Assembly: GCF_000381885.1 (NCBI RefSeq)
Contig: NZ_KB907217.1
Span: 168,668-232,667, forward strand
From: Actinomadura atramentaria DSM 43919
GTDB taxonomy: Bacteria > Actinomycetota > Actinomycetes > Streptosporangiales > Streptosporangiaceae
Length of the DNA: 64,000 bases
Reading direction: 5' to 3'
The position numbers and the translations under genes were made by a program. This document shows, in pieces, positions 45,386-53,803 of this stretch. Below the pieces are notes generated by a model, which had not been told where the DNA came from, searched no databases, and saw only the letters and a program-made list of their open reading frames with translations. Within the stretch, counting starts at the first letter, position 1. The number at the start of each line of letters is the position of its first letter.

Positions 45386-46888
45386 ATGGCGAGTCGTACG
45401 AACGGCCGGCGCACGGGTCGCGACGCCCCGGACGACGCCGGCGGGCGGGCCGCGGGCCTGCCGACGGCGCTGGCGCTGACGCTGGCGTCCGCGCTCGTGT
45501 GGGGACTCGCCCACCTGTGGGCCGGGCGGCGCGTCGCGGGCGCGCTGCTGCTCGTGCTCTACACCGCGCTCGTCGGCACCGCCCTGTACCTGCGGACGTT
45601 CCACGCCGACGACCTGTACCCGCTGGTCGGCCGCTCGGACCTGATGGGCTGGTTCGCGGGCGGCGCGGCGGCGGTCGCGCTGGTGTGGATCGCGGTGGTC
45701 GTCCGCAGCTACCTGGTGGTGCGGCCGGGCGGCCTGGCCGTGCTGTCGCGCGCGGCGGGGACGTCGGCGGTGCTCGTGCTGTGCCTGGTGGTCGCGGCCC
45801 CGTTCGCGCTGGCGGCGCACCACATCTTCGTCCTGCGGGACACGCTCGGCAGCATCTTCCAGGCGGGCGGCCTGGACAGCGACGGCCACGAGGTCGACAC
45901 CTCCGACCCGTGGAACGGGCGGTCGCGCGTCAACATCCTGCTGCTCGGCGGCGACGCCGCGGCGGACCGGACGGGCGTGCGCACCGACAGCATGACCGTC
46001 GCGAGCATCGACACCAGGTCCGGCGACACCGTCCTGCTGAGCCTCCCCCGCAACCTGGAGCACTTCGAGCTCCCGCCCGGCCCGGCCCGCGACCGCTTCC
46101 CGCAGGGCTTCACCGGCGACGGCCCGGCCACGCCGGGGCTGCTCAACGAGGTCTACGAGTACGCCGAGGACCACCCGGACATGGTGCCGGGCGTCGCCCG
46201 CAACCACCGGGGCCCGGCGCTGCTGAAGAAGACGATCTCCGGCATCCTCGGCCAGCCGGTCGACTACTACATCCTGGTGGACATGTTCGGGTTCGCCGAC
46301 ATCGTGGACGCGATGGGCGGCGTCAAGGTCCGGATCACCCAGCCCATCCCGTTCGGCCGCCAGGGCGGCGTCCTGCAGCCCGGCTACCGGACGCTGAAGG
46401 GCAAGGAGGCCCTCTGGTACGGGCGGTCCCGCAACGACAGCGACGACTACGCCCGGATGGGGCGGCAGAAGTGCCTGCTGCGGGCCATCGCCCGGCAGGC
46501 CGACGCCGAGACGGTGCTGACCAAGTTCGACCGGCTCGCGACGGCCGCCAAGCACACGCTGTCCAGCGACATCCCCGAGAAGCTGCTGCCGAGCCTGATC
46601 AAGCTCTCCGGGCGGATGAAGGACGGCGCGAAGATCGACAGCCTCCAGTTCGTCCCGCCGCTGATCAGCACGGCCGCGCCGGACTTCGCGCTGATCCGGC
46701 GGCTGGCGGCCAAGGCCGTGTCGGGCGGGAAGGCGGACGGGCCGTCCACCGCGCCGTCGAGCCCGGCGGACTCCCCGTCCGGCGAGCCGGCGTCGCCGCC
46801 CACCGCGGGCGGCCAGAACGACGACGACGGCGGTTCGGTCGGCGGCGGCTCGCACCCGGTGTCGCTGGAGGCGGCCTGCCCGTCCTGA
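45386..46888 (+). CDS. LytR-CpsA-Psr (LCP) family protein
   Basis: A 500-residue membrane protein that probably attaches glycopolymers to peptidoglycan. The N-terminus has about four transmembrane helices (residues 25-155), more than the single helix usual in the family. The extracytoplasmic LCP domain shows VNILLLGGDAAADRTGVRTDSM, DTVLLSLPRNL, DYYILVDMFGFADIVDAMGGV and LWYGRSRNDSDDYARMGRQ with the conserved Arg/Asp residues. A Pro/Ser/Gly-rich tail closes it. ATG 45386 follows CGGAG. Confidence 0.92.
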   Translation: MASRTNGRRTGRDAPDDAGGRAAGLPTALALTLASALVWGLAHLWAGRRVAGALLLVLYTALVGTALYLRTFHADDLYPLVGRSDLMGWFAGGAAAVALVWIAVVVRSYLVVRPGGLAVLSRAAGTSAVLVLCLVVAAPFALAAHHIFVLRDTLGSIFQAGGLDSDGHEVDTSDPWNGRSRVNILLLGGDAAADRTGVRTDSMTVASIDTRSGDTVLLSLPRNLEHFELPPGPARDRFPQGFTGDGPATPGLLNEVYEYAEDHPDMVPGVARNHRGPALLKKTISGILGQPVDYYILVDMFGFADIVDAMGGVKVRITQPIPFGRQGGVLQPGYRTLKGKEALWYGRSRNDSDDYARMGRQKCLLRAIARQADAETVLTKFDRLATAAKHTLSSDIPEKLLPSLIKLSGRMKDGAKIDSLQFVPPLISTAAPDFALIRRLAAKAVSGGKADGPSTAPSSPADSPSGEPASPPTAGGQNDDDGGSVGGGSHPVSLEAACPS

Positions 46889-46971
46889 CGCCCGGCCCGG
46901 CGGCGTTCCGCCCGCTCCGGAGGGTGGATCATGGAACGTGACGGCGGGGTCGGCGGAGGGATGTGTGCTGA

Positions 46972-48048
46972 GTGCCCGAGATCGTGGCGTGTGACGCCTT
47001 CCGCGTGCGGCTGCGGCGCGGCGGGCGGCCGGAGAGCGTCCTGGTGCGGCTCGCGGGCGCGGACGGCGCGGTGGGCTGGGGCGAGGCCGCAGTCGGCCCG
47101 GAGCCCGGCGGCGTCCGGGACGACGTGTGGGACGACGTCGCCGAACGGCTCGGCCCGGCGCTGCTCGGCCTGGACTGGGACCGCCCCGAGGACGTGTCGG
47201 CGGCCGCCGAGCTGGGCGGCAGCGGCGCGGCGGCGGCCGTGGACACCGCCTGCTGGGACCTGTGGTGCCGGGGCCGGGGCCTGCCGCTGGCGCACGCGCT
47301 CGGCGGGACCCGCACGTCGATCGTGACGGGCGCGCGGATCTCCCCGGACGGCGGCCGCGACGGCGGCGCCGAGGCGCTGCCGGAGCGGGTGAACCGGGCG
47401 GTCGGCGCGGGCCACACGCGGGTGACGCTGGCGGTCCGGCCGGGCCGCGACGTCGAGCCGCTGCGCGCGGTGCGGGCGGCGTTCCCCGCGCTGGCGGTCG
47501 TCGCGGACGCGGGCTGCGCCTACACCGAGGACCCGGCGCACCTGGCGGCGCTCGCGGCGCTGGACGCCTACGGCCCGCTGGCGGTGGCGCGGCCGTTCGC
47601 GTCCGACGACCTCGCGGCGCACGCCCGGCTGCAGCAGCGGCTGACGGCGGCGGTCGCCCCGGCGGTGGGCGACGTCGCGACGCTGGACGCGGCCATCGCG
47701 CTCGGCGCGGGCCGCGCGCTGGACCTGCGGTTCGACCGGCTCGGCGGCCTGACGGCGGCGCGCGCCGCGCACGACCGCGCGTACGCGGCGGGCTGGGACG
47801 TCTGGTGTACGGGCGTCGGCGCGTTCGGGATCGGGCAGGCGGCGGCGGTGGCGCTGGCCGCGCTGCCGGGCTGCACGCTGCCCAGCGGCGTGACCGACCC
47901 GGCGGGCGGCCCGGTGTTCGTGACGCCGCCGGTGCGGTCGGCGGGCGGCGTCGTCGGGGTGCCGCTGACGCAGCCGGGCCTCGGCCACGAGATCGACGGC
48001 GAGCGCATCGAGCGGCTGGCGACGCGGCGGATGCGGCTGCCCGCGTGA
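46972..48048 (+). CDS. Enolase-superfamily (MenC/N-acylamino acid racemase-like) protein with lost catalytic residues
   Basis: A 358-residue protein with the capping domain and barrel of the OSBS/racemase group (VDTACWDLWCRGRGLPLAHALGG; VEPLRAVRAAFP). The KxK motif reads TRVTLAVRPGRD (Lys to Thr and Ala), the second metal ligand (IEQP in relatives) reads VARP, the LDES segment reads APAVGD, and the final catalytic Lys (NIKPGR) reads DLRFDR. Only the DAG/DAN Asp survives. It is probably not a working isomerase or OSBS, perhaps a pseudo-enzyme. GTG start; overlaps the downstream gene by GTGA. Confidence 0.8.
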   Translation: MPEIVACDAFRVRLRRGGRPESVLVRLAGADGAVGWGEAAVGPEPGGVRDDVWDDVAERLGPALLGLDWDRPEDVSAAAELGGSGAAAAVDTACWDLWCRGRGLPLAHALGGTRTSIVTGARISPDGGRDGGAEALPERVNRAVGAGHTRVTLAVRPGRDVEPLRAVRAAFPALAVVADAGCAYTEDPAHLAALAALDAYGPLAVARPFASDDLAAHARLQQRLTAAVAPAVGDVATLDAAIALGAGRALDLRFDRLGGLTAARAAHDRAYAAGWDVWCTGVGAFGIGQAAAVALAALPGCTLPSGVTDPAGGPVFVTPPVRSAGGVVGVPLTQPGLGHEIDGERIERLATRRMRLPA

Positions 48049-48608
48049 CGCCGGGCACGGTGTGGGTGGTGGCGGGGCCGCCGGGGGCGGGCAAGTCCAC
48101 GGTGTGCGCGCTGCTGCTGGCGCGGTTGCGGCCCGTCCCGGCGCTGCTGGACAAGGACACGCTGTACGGGCCGTTCGCGGCGGCGGTGCTGGCGGCGCAC
48201 GGCCGCGATCCGGGTGAGCGCGAGGGCCCCTGGTACGACGAGCACGTCAAGGTCCACGAGTACGCGGGCCTGACGGCGGCGGCCCGGGAGATCCGGGCGC
48301 CGGGCTGCCCGGTGCTGCTGAGCGGCCCGTTCACCGGCCAGATCCGCGACCCGGACCGGTGGGCGGCGTGGACGGCGGAGCTGGGCGGTCCGCCGGTGCG
48401 GCTGGTGTGGGTGCGGTCGGACGCGGAGACGCTGCGGCGGCGGCTGCTCGCCCGCGGCCTGCCGCGCGACGCGGGCAAGCTGGCGGACTTCGCGGCGTTC
48501 ACGGCGCGGATGCGCCCGGCGGAGCCGCCGCCGGTCCCCCACGACGAGGTGGACAACCGGGGCGGCCCGGCGGAGCTGGCCGCGCGGATCGCGGAGCTCG
48601 CGGGCTGA
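48045..48608 (+). CDS. P-loop ATP-binding protein, small kinase-like
   Basis: A 187-residue AAA_33/Zeta-type P-loop protein: Walker A AGPPGAGKSTVC, LLDKDTLYGPF after strand 2, the lid-like RSDAETLRRRLLARGLPRD and a C-terminal helix. Many such proteins phosphorylate small molecules. Its GTG start lies in the stop codon of the enolase-like gene, so the two are translationally coupled. Substrate unknown. Confidence 0.82.
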   Translation: MTPGTVWVVAGPPGAGKSTVCALLLARLRPVPALLDKDTLYGPFAAAVLAAHGRDPGEREGPWYDEHVKVHEYAGLTAAAREIRAPGCPVLLSGPFTGQIRDPDRWAAWTAELGGPPVRLVWVRSDAETLRRRLLARGLPRDAGKLADFAAFTARMRPAEPPPVPHDEVDNRGGPAELAARIAELAG

Positions 48609-48638
48609 CCCGCGGGGCGGCGGCCGCCGTCCCGCGGG
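48609..48638. terminator. Bidirectional terminator
   Basis: A near-perfect long hairpin (48609-48638, stem beginning CCCGCGGG, one G-U pair) between the convergent ATPase and acyltransferase genes. Confidence 0.75.
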
Positions 48639-48645
48639 CGCCCGG

Positions 48646-50472
48646 TCAGGCCCGCGCGGGGTCGTCCGCGAGCAGGGCGCGCAGTTCGGCGACGGCGTCG
48701 CGCAGGTGCCCGGCGAACGACTCCATCGCGTCGGCGACGGCGCGCGGCGTGCTGAGGTACACGTTGAACCGGTCGGGCAGCAGCACGTACGCGACGCCGA
48801 TGCACTGCGCGCTGGTGGACCCGAACCCGAAGTACTTCACGTTGACGGACGGCGCGGAGCTGGTGCTCAGGAAGTCGTCCCGCATGATCCGCCAGCCCGG
48901 CGACGAGTACAGCGCGGGCGTCTCGGTGATGCCGAGCTCCGCCCCGCGCCGCTCCTGGACGAGCTGCAGCTCCCACAGGTGCTGCTCGGGGGCGCGGCCC
49001 GCCTGGCAGTCCCTGGCGCGCGCGACGTGCCGTTCGGCGGCGGCGCGGAACGCGGCGCGGCGCCGCTCGGCGTCGGCGGCGGGGTCCGCCATGACCTCGA
49101 CGAACGCGACCGACTCGGGGGTGACGACGCGCATCGCCTCGGTGCGGCCCCGGTTGTACTGGCGGGTCGCGATGGACTCGTAGGTCGCGCCGACGCGGCC
49201 CTTGGCGCGGTGGTGGGCGAGCTGGTAGGCCATCTGGACGAACGCGTCGGGCGACATGCCGAGGCGCTTGGCGTCGTCGGCGCCGAAGTCGTCGAACGCG
49301 ACGGTGCGGGTGGCGGTCGCGGCGGCGTAGTCGGCGAAGGCGAGGGCGGCGGCGTGGACGTCGGCGCGCAGGCCGTCGTCCAGGGCGAACCGGACGGACT
49401 CGACGGGCGGGGTGCCCTGCGGGCGGGCCCCGGCGCCGCGGGCGTGGTCCTCGGTGGAGGCGTTCATCATGTCGTCGACGAAGCTGAGGACCGTGGTGCC
49501 GTCGAGGCCGCAGTGCTCGATGTTGATCCCGGCGGTGCCGTCCGCGAAGACGACCAGCGAGACGGCCTTGTCGAACCAGCGGTTGCCGCTGTCGCCGTGC
49601 AGGAGGTGGTCGCACGCCTCCTGGTCGTCGCGCGGGGCGAGGTCGTCGAGGCAGACGCAGAACAGCGCGGTCTCGACGGTGTCGAGGGCGTCGGCGTTGC
49701 CGGGGTCGAGGGCGAGGAGCGCGGCGCGGCTGGCGGCCCACTCGGCGCGGGCCTTGGTGGTGAGGTGGCCGACGGCGGTCCCGGCGTCGGCGCGGGCGGC
49801 CCCGGCCTTGCGGACGGCGCGGATTCCGGCGGCGAGGTCGGCGGGCGTGTAGGGCGCGCCGTCCGGGCCGATGACGTCCATCCGGAACATGTTCGCGCGG
49901 TGCAGGACGATGATGTGCCGCGCGTCGGAGTGGCCGGGCCACGCGTCGGTGTAGGGGACGCGGACGGTGTCCTGCTTCGCGCCGGGGATGCGCGTCGCGG
50001 AGAACAGGTACTTGTTCTGCTCCATCGACAGCGGACGGCCGCGCTGGACGACCGGCGGGACGCGCTCGTCGTCCAGGCGCAGCTTGTAGTCGACGGCGGC
50101 GGTGATGAGCGCGGCGGCGCGGTCGTCCTGGCCGAGCCCGGCGTTCTGGAAGAGGAAGAAGAAGTTCGCGTTCAGCGCGATGCGGTCGCGGCGGCCGAGG
50201 TACCGGTACGGCCAGAAGGTGTCGAGCCAGCTGTGGACGCCCTCGGTCGCGTCGTAGCGCTCCAGGGCGGCGTGCAGCGCGCGGCCCGCGCCGCCGGGGG
50301 CGAGCAGCTCGGTCACGGCCGCGCGGGTCTCGTCGAGCTCGGCGGGGGTGAGCAGCGGCGCGCACCAGTCCGCGAACCGTTCGCAGGTGTCCTCCAGCGC
50401 GGGCAGCGGGACGCGCGGGAGGGCGTCCTCGTTGCCGAACGTGCGGTCGGACAGGGCGTCACTTGTGTTCAC
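48646..50472 (-). CDS. Choline/carnitine-type O-acyltransferase
   Basis: A 608-residue protein of the carnitine/choline acyltransferase family. N-terminus LPRVPLPALEDTCERF matches the family opening. The catalytic region NRWFDKAVSLVVFADGTAG leads to INIEHCGLDGTT with catalytic His320. The acyl-acceptor STS motif occurs at 536-538 (DDFLSTSSAP), followed by YFGFG and IGVAYVLLPDRFNVYL. It should move an acyl group between CoA and a hydroxylated, probably cationic, acceptor. The family is rare in bacteria. GTG start overlaps the methyltransferase stop (GTGA). Confidence 0.92.
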   Translation of the reverse strand: MNTSDALSDRTFGNEDALPRVPLPALEDTCERFADWCAPLLTPAELDETRAAVTELLAPGGAGRALHAALERYDATEGVHSWLDTFWPYRYLGRRDRIALNANFFFLFQNAGLGQDDRAAALITAAVDYKLRLDDERVPPVVQRGRPLSMEQNKYLFSATRIPGAKQDTVRVPYTDAWPGHSDARHIIVLHRANMFRMDVIGPDGAPYTPADLAAGIRAVRKAGAARADAGTAVGHLTTKARAEWAASRAALLALDPGNADALDTVETALFCVCLDDLAPRDDQEACDHLLHGDSGNRWFDKAVSLVVFADGTAGINIEHCGLDGTTVLSFVDDMMNASTEDHARGAGARPQGTPPVESVRFALDDGLRADVHAAALAFADYAAATATRTVAFDDFGADDAKRLGMSPDAFVQMAYQLAHHRAKGRVGATYESIATRQYNRGRTEAMRVVTPESVAFVEVMADPAADAERRRAAFRAAAERHVARARDCQAGRAPEQHLWELQLVQERRGAELGITETPALYSSPGWRIMRDDFLSTSSAPSVNVKYFGFGSTSAQCIGVAYVLLPDRFNVYLSTPRAVADAMESFAGHLRDAVAELRALLADDPARA

Positions 50473-51371
50473 GTCGTTCCTCGGGGTTCCTGGACGGGGG
50501 TGTCGGTGGTGGTGCTCGCCGCGCGCGGGCGGGGCGCGAGGTCGATGATGGCGCGCTCGGCGGCCGTTCGCGGGCGGGAGACGTGGAGCCGCGCGTAGAA
50601 CCGGCCGTCGGTCTCGTGCCCGGTGGGGTCGATGCCGCGCGCGGCGAGGGTGTCCAGGACGTCGGACCGCTCGTCGTCGGTGGCGAACCGCCGCTGCGCG
50701 AACAGGCGCTCGTCGCTGACGGTGGTGTACCCGGCGCGGTCGAGGACGTCGGCGACGGGCTCGAAGGGGAACATGCGCAGGACGAAGTGGGCCATCCAGG
50801 GCCGGCGGCCGTCCTGGGCCTCGACGACGCGGGCGATGGTCCGCTCGGTGACGTAGCCGATGCAGCCGGTGGAGACGACGAGGTCGGCGCGGGCGAGCCG
50901 GGCGCGCTGGCCGGGCGTGGGGTCGCGGGTCTCCAGGTCGGCGTGGACGGCGTCGTCGAGGAACCCGGCGGCCAGTCCGTAGTCGAGGGCGTCGCGGGAG
51001 GCGTCGAGGCCGGTGAAGCTCGGCGCGCCGGGGACGCGGCGGGCGCGCAGGAACGCGCGGTCGCGCTCGACGAGCGCGGCCCGGTCGAGGTCGTCCGCGC
51101 CGGGCCCGGCGTACCGGTCGTAGAGGTCGTCCATCGTCGCGCCGCATTTCATGAGCGCGGCGTTGACGCCGTAGGAGCAGCCGATGTCGAGAATCACCGC
51201 GGCGGGGCCGCCGGTGGCGGCGCGGTATTCGTCGGCGAGTGCGCGGAAATGCGGCTGGGCGAGCCCGGGAATGCCGTATTCGAGTTCCCGCAGGGTGCCG
51301 AAGTATCCGCGCGGGTCGGGCTGGGAGTAAATATGGTCGAGCGATATCTTGCCGGTGGTACCGGTGTTCAA
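50469..51371 (-). CDS. SAM-dependent class I methyltransferase
   Basis: A 300-residue protein with motif I AVILDIGCSYGVNAALM (about 58-74), the acidic residue in FTGLDASRDALDYGLAAG and LVVSTGCIGYV. The N-terminus (LDHIYSQPDPRGYFGTLRE) is not a common tag and suggests a distinct subfamily. TTG 51371 follows GGAAGGAC. It lies between the oxygenase (80 bases upstream) and the acyltransferase (4-base overlap). Substrate unknown; it could methylate the same small molecule that its neighbours hydroxylate and acylate. Confidence 0.85.
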   Translation of the reverse strand: MNTGTTGKISLDHIYSQPDPRGYFGTLRELEYGIPGLAQPHFRALADEYRAATGGPAAVILDIGCSYGVNAALMKCGATMDDLYDRYAGPGADDLDRAALVERDRAFLRARRVPGAPSFTGLDASRDALDYGLAAGFLDDAVHADLETRDPTPGQRARLARADLVVSTGCIGYVTERTIARVVEAQDGRRPWMAHFVLRMFPFEPVADVLDRAGYTTVSDERLFAQRRFATDDERSDVLDTLAARGIDPTGHETDGRFYARLHVSRPRTAAERAIIDLAPRPRAASTTTDTPVQEPRGTT

Positions 51372-51451
51372 GGAAGTCCTTCCGGTTTCGGGGCGGCCTC
51401 GATCGCGGGCGCGCCGGCCGGGCGGGGGCGCGGCCGGGCGTGCGGCGCCCG

Positions 51452-52321
51452 TCAGTCCAGGAGCCGGTCGCCCCGGACGGCGCGGCCCTCGGCGGCCAGG
51501 TGCTCGGGCAGGACGCGGCCGAAGAGCTGGCGGGTGCGGGCGACGCTGCCGACGACGCCGGGCCGCTCGCTGTAGGCGAAGATCGCCGAGTGCCGGGCGG
51601 TGCGCCCGGCGACGGGGCTGACCCGGTGCAGCGCGTACCGCCCCTTGAAGAGCTGCAGGTCGCCGGGGCGCAGGTCGAGGCGGCGGACGGGCGTCAGGTC
51701 CGCGCCGGTGAGGACGCCGCGGACGGCGGGGAAGTTCTCGTCGCGCGCGGACCGGATGCCGGGGCAGTACTCGAAGACCCCGCCCTCGTCGGCGGGCTGG
51801 GTGAGCATGCTGACGGTGAACTCGTTGGTGTCGAAGTGCCAGGGGTGCTCCATGCCGGGCGCGACGACGTTGAGGCACAGCCCGGCGAGCGGGTCGGCGA
51901 GCTCGTGGACGCGGTCGAGGCCGAAGCACGCGGCGACGAACCGCTGGAACGCCGGGTCGGTGTAGAGCCGGTGGATCGCGTGCCCGGCGGGGATGCGGTC
52001 GCGGGGGACGAAGGCGTTGCCGCGCTCGACGGTGAGGCGGCCGGGGTGGTCGTCGGGGAGCGGGCGGGTGACGTCGGTGTTGTAGGCGTTGACGGTCTCG
52101 ACGTCGTAGTGGGCGTGGGGGGCGATGGCGGCGCCCTCCGCGCGGAGCGCCGCGACGGCGTCCGGCCGGACGAAGTCGGCCAGCACGCTGCAGCCGGTGC
52201 CGCGCAGTTCCGTGCGGGTGCGCTCGACAATGGAATTCCATGCCGCCCCGCCGGGGTCGGCCAGTGGATAACGGTCGGTGTCGACGATCCGCCCGAGGGC
52301 CGGGACTTCCACGGTGCTCAT
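51452..52321 (-). CDS. 2-oxoglutarate/Fe(II)-dependent oxygenase
   Basis: A 289-residue cupin-fold oxygenase. The iron triad is His162 and Asp164 (MEHPWHFDTNEFTVS) and His232 (FKGRYALHRVSP), with Arg240 or Arg243 for 2-oxoglutarate. The Asp is retained, so this is a hydroxylase-type, not a halogenase-type, site. The sequence style is like small-molecule (amino-acid) hydroxylases of the ArpA/HalD group. GAGAGG precedes ATG 52321. First gene of the oxygenase-methyltransferase-acyltransferase unit. Confidence 0.88.
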   Translation of the reverse strand: MSTVEVPALGRIVDTDRYPLADPGGAAWNSIVERTRTELRGTGCSVLADFVRPDAVAALRAEGAAIAPHAHYDVETVNAYNTDVTRPLPDDHPGRLTVERGNAFVPRDRIPAGHAIHRLYTDPAFQRFVAACFGLDRVHELADPLAGLCLNVVAPGMEHPWHFDTNEFTVSMLTQPADEGGVFEYCPGIRSARDENFPAVRGVLTGADLTPVRRLDLRPGDLQLFKGRYALHRVSPVAGRTARHSAIFAYSERPGVVGSVARTRQLFGRVLPEHLAAEGRAVRGDRLLD

Positions 52322-52574
52322 GAAGATCCTCTCCGCGCGGGCCGGCGGTTCCGGGCGGAACGGAGCGTTGTCCCGTCCGCCTCGGAGTGCCTTGCCGCGA
52401 ACCTCTGAGGGGTTTTAGCACATGCAATGGCTCAATTCACCCGGGGTTTTCGGGGGTTTTTTGGCAGGCGTCTTCGGAGTCCGGCGTTGACCTGTGTGTT
52501 TGGGTTCCCGTTTTCGTGTCGCGCATCACATCAATCCGCTTTGATGTGGTCCATCTCACGTCGCCCGGGAACGC
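52322..52574. promoter_or_regulatory. AT-richer upstream region of the oxygenase operon, with inverted repeat
   Basis: No gene. It contains CACATCAA-N6-TTGATGTG (52527-52534 with 52541-52548), a perfect 8-bp inverted repeat and likely operator, plus runs GGGGTTTTCGGGGG and TTTTTT near 52445-52465. Base composition is clearly less GC-rich than the flanking genes. The promoter for the minus-strand operon should lie here, but no strong hexamer pair was found. Confidence 0.5.
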
Positions 52575-52610
52575 CGGAGGCCCCGCCGGACGCACCGGTC
52601 GGGGCCTCCG
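52575..52610 (-). terminator. Terminator of the acyl-CoA carboxylase operon
   Basis: CGGAGGCCCCG (52575-52585) pairs perfectly with 52600-52610, starting ten bases after the stop of the minus-strand acyl-CoA dehydrogenase gene. Confidence 0.8.
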
Positions 52611-52619
52611 CCGCGGGCT

Positions 52620-53774
52620 CTAGTAGGACTTCGGGAGGCCGAGCGTGTGCTGGGCGACGAAGTTGAGGATCATCTCGCGGCTGACGGGCGCGATCCGCAT
52701 GAGGCGGACGACCCCGGCGAGCATCCCGACGCCGTACTCGCTGGTGAGGCCGTTGCCGCCGTGGGTCTGGATGGCGTGGTCCACGGCGTGGACGGCGGCC
52801 TCGGCGGTGGCGTACTTGGCCATGTTGGCGGCCTCGCCCGCGCCCATGTCGTCGCCCGCGTCGTAGAGCGCGGCGGCCTTCTGGCCCATGAGCCGGGCCA
52901 GCTCCAGCTCGATCTTGGCGGTGGCGAGCGGGTGGGCGATGCCCTGGTGCGCGCCGATGGGGGTCTTGAAGACCTGCCGGTCCTTGGCGTAGTTGACGGC
53001 CTTGTCGAGGGCGAGGCGGCCGATGCCCGCGCCCATCGCGGACGCCATGATGCGCTCGGGGTTGAGTCCGGCGAAGAGCTGGAGCAGGCCGCCGTCCTCG
53101 TCCCCGACGAGCGCGTCGTAGGGCAGCCGGACGTCGTCGAGGTGGCAGATGAACTGCTTCTCCGGGGAGACGATCTCCATCTCGATGGGCGTGTAGGTGA
53201 AGCCGGGGGTGTCGGTCGGGACGATGAACAGGGAGGGCCGCAGGTTGCCCTTCTGGTCGGAGCTGCGGCTGACGAACAGGACGGCGTCGGCCTCGTCGAC
53301 GCCGGAGATGAACGTCTTCTGCCCGTTGAGTATCCAGCCGTCGCCGTCGCGGGCGGCCGTGGTGGTGATGCGGTGGGAGTTGGACCCGGCGTCGGGCTCG
53401 GTGATGGCGAACGCCATCTTGACCGACCCGTCGGCGAAGCGCGGCAGCCAGTGCTTCTTCTGCTCCTCGGTGCCGGACCGGGCGATGATCGTCGCGCAGA
53501 TGGCGGGCGAGACGACCATGAGCAGCAGCGGGCACCCGGCGGCGGCCAGCTCCTCGCAGACGGCGGCCAGGTCGCCGATGCCGCCACCGCCGCCGCCGTA
53601 CTCCTCGGGGACGTTGACGCCGAGGTAGCCGAGCCGCCCGGCCTCCCGCCACAGCTCGTCGGTCTTCTCCCCGGCGCGGGCCTTGCGGATGTAGTAGTCC
53701 GGGCCGTACTTGGCGCCGAGTTCGGCGACGGCGGCGCGCAGCGCCCGCCGCTCCTCGGATTCGGTGTAGGTCAC
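52620..53774 (-). CDS. Acyl-CoA dehydrogenase
   Basis: A 384-residue FAD enzyme: AFAITEPDAGSNSHRI, GQKTFISGVDEAD, RQVFKTPIGAHQGIAHPL and a C-terminal IQTHGGNGLTSEYGV segment. It would oxidise an acyl-CoA produced or consumed by the adjacent carboxylase. GTG 53774 follows AGAGGAA. It is the last gene of DUF1446-carboxylase beta-carboxylase alpha-dehydrogenase, 29 bases after the alpha subunit. Confidence 0.93.
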   Translation of the reverse strand: MTYTESEERRALRAAVAELGAKYGPDYYIRKARAGEKTDELWREAGRLGYLGVNVPEEYGGGGGGIGDLAAVCEELAAAGCPLLLMVVSPAICATIIARSGTEEQKKHWLPRFADGSVKMAFAITEPDAGSNSHRITTTAARDGDGWILNGQKTFISGVDEADAVLFVSRSSDQKGNLRPSLFIVPTDTPGFTYTPIEMEIVSPEKQFICHLDDVRLPYDALVGDEDGGLLQLFAGLNPERIMASAMGAGIGRLALDKAVNYAKDRQVFKTPIGAHQGIAHPLATAKIELELARLMGQKAAALYDAGDDMGAGEAANMAKYATAEAAVHAVDHAIQTHGGNGLTSEYGVGMLAGVVRLMRIAPVSREMILNFVAQHTLGLPKSY

Positions 53775-53803
53775 TGGGGGTTCCTCTCGGGGGCTTGCGG
53801 GGG

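Noticed and set aside
45290..50365. Giant minus-strand open frame of about 1690 codons
   Set aside because: It runs antisense or out of frame across five clear genes and is Arg/Pro-rich. It is an artefact of high GC with few stop codons.
51452..52321. BesD/HalD-type amino-acid halogenase
   Set aside because: The iron-ligand Asp164 is present; radical halogenases of this group have Gly or Ala there. Hydroxylase chemistry is more likely.
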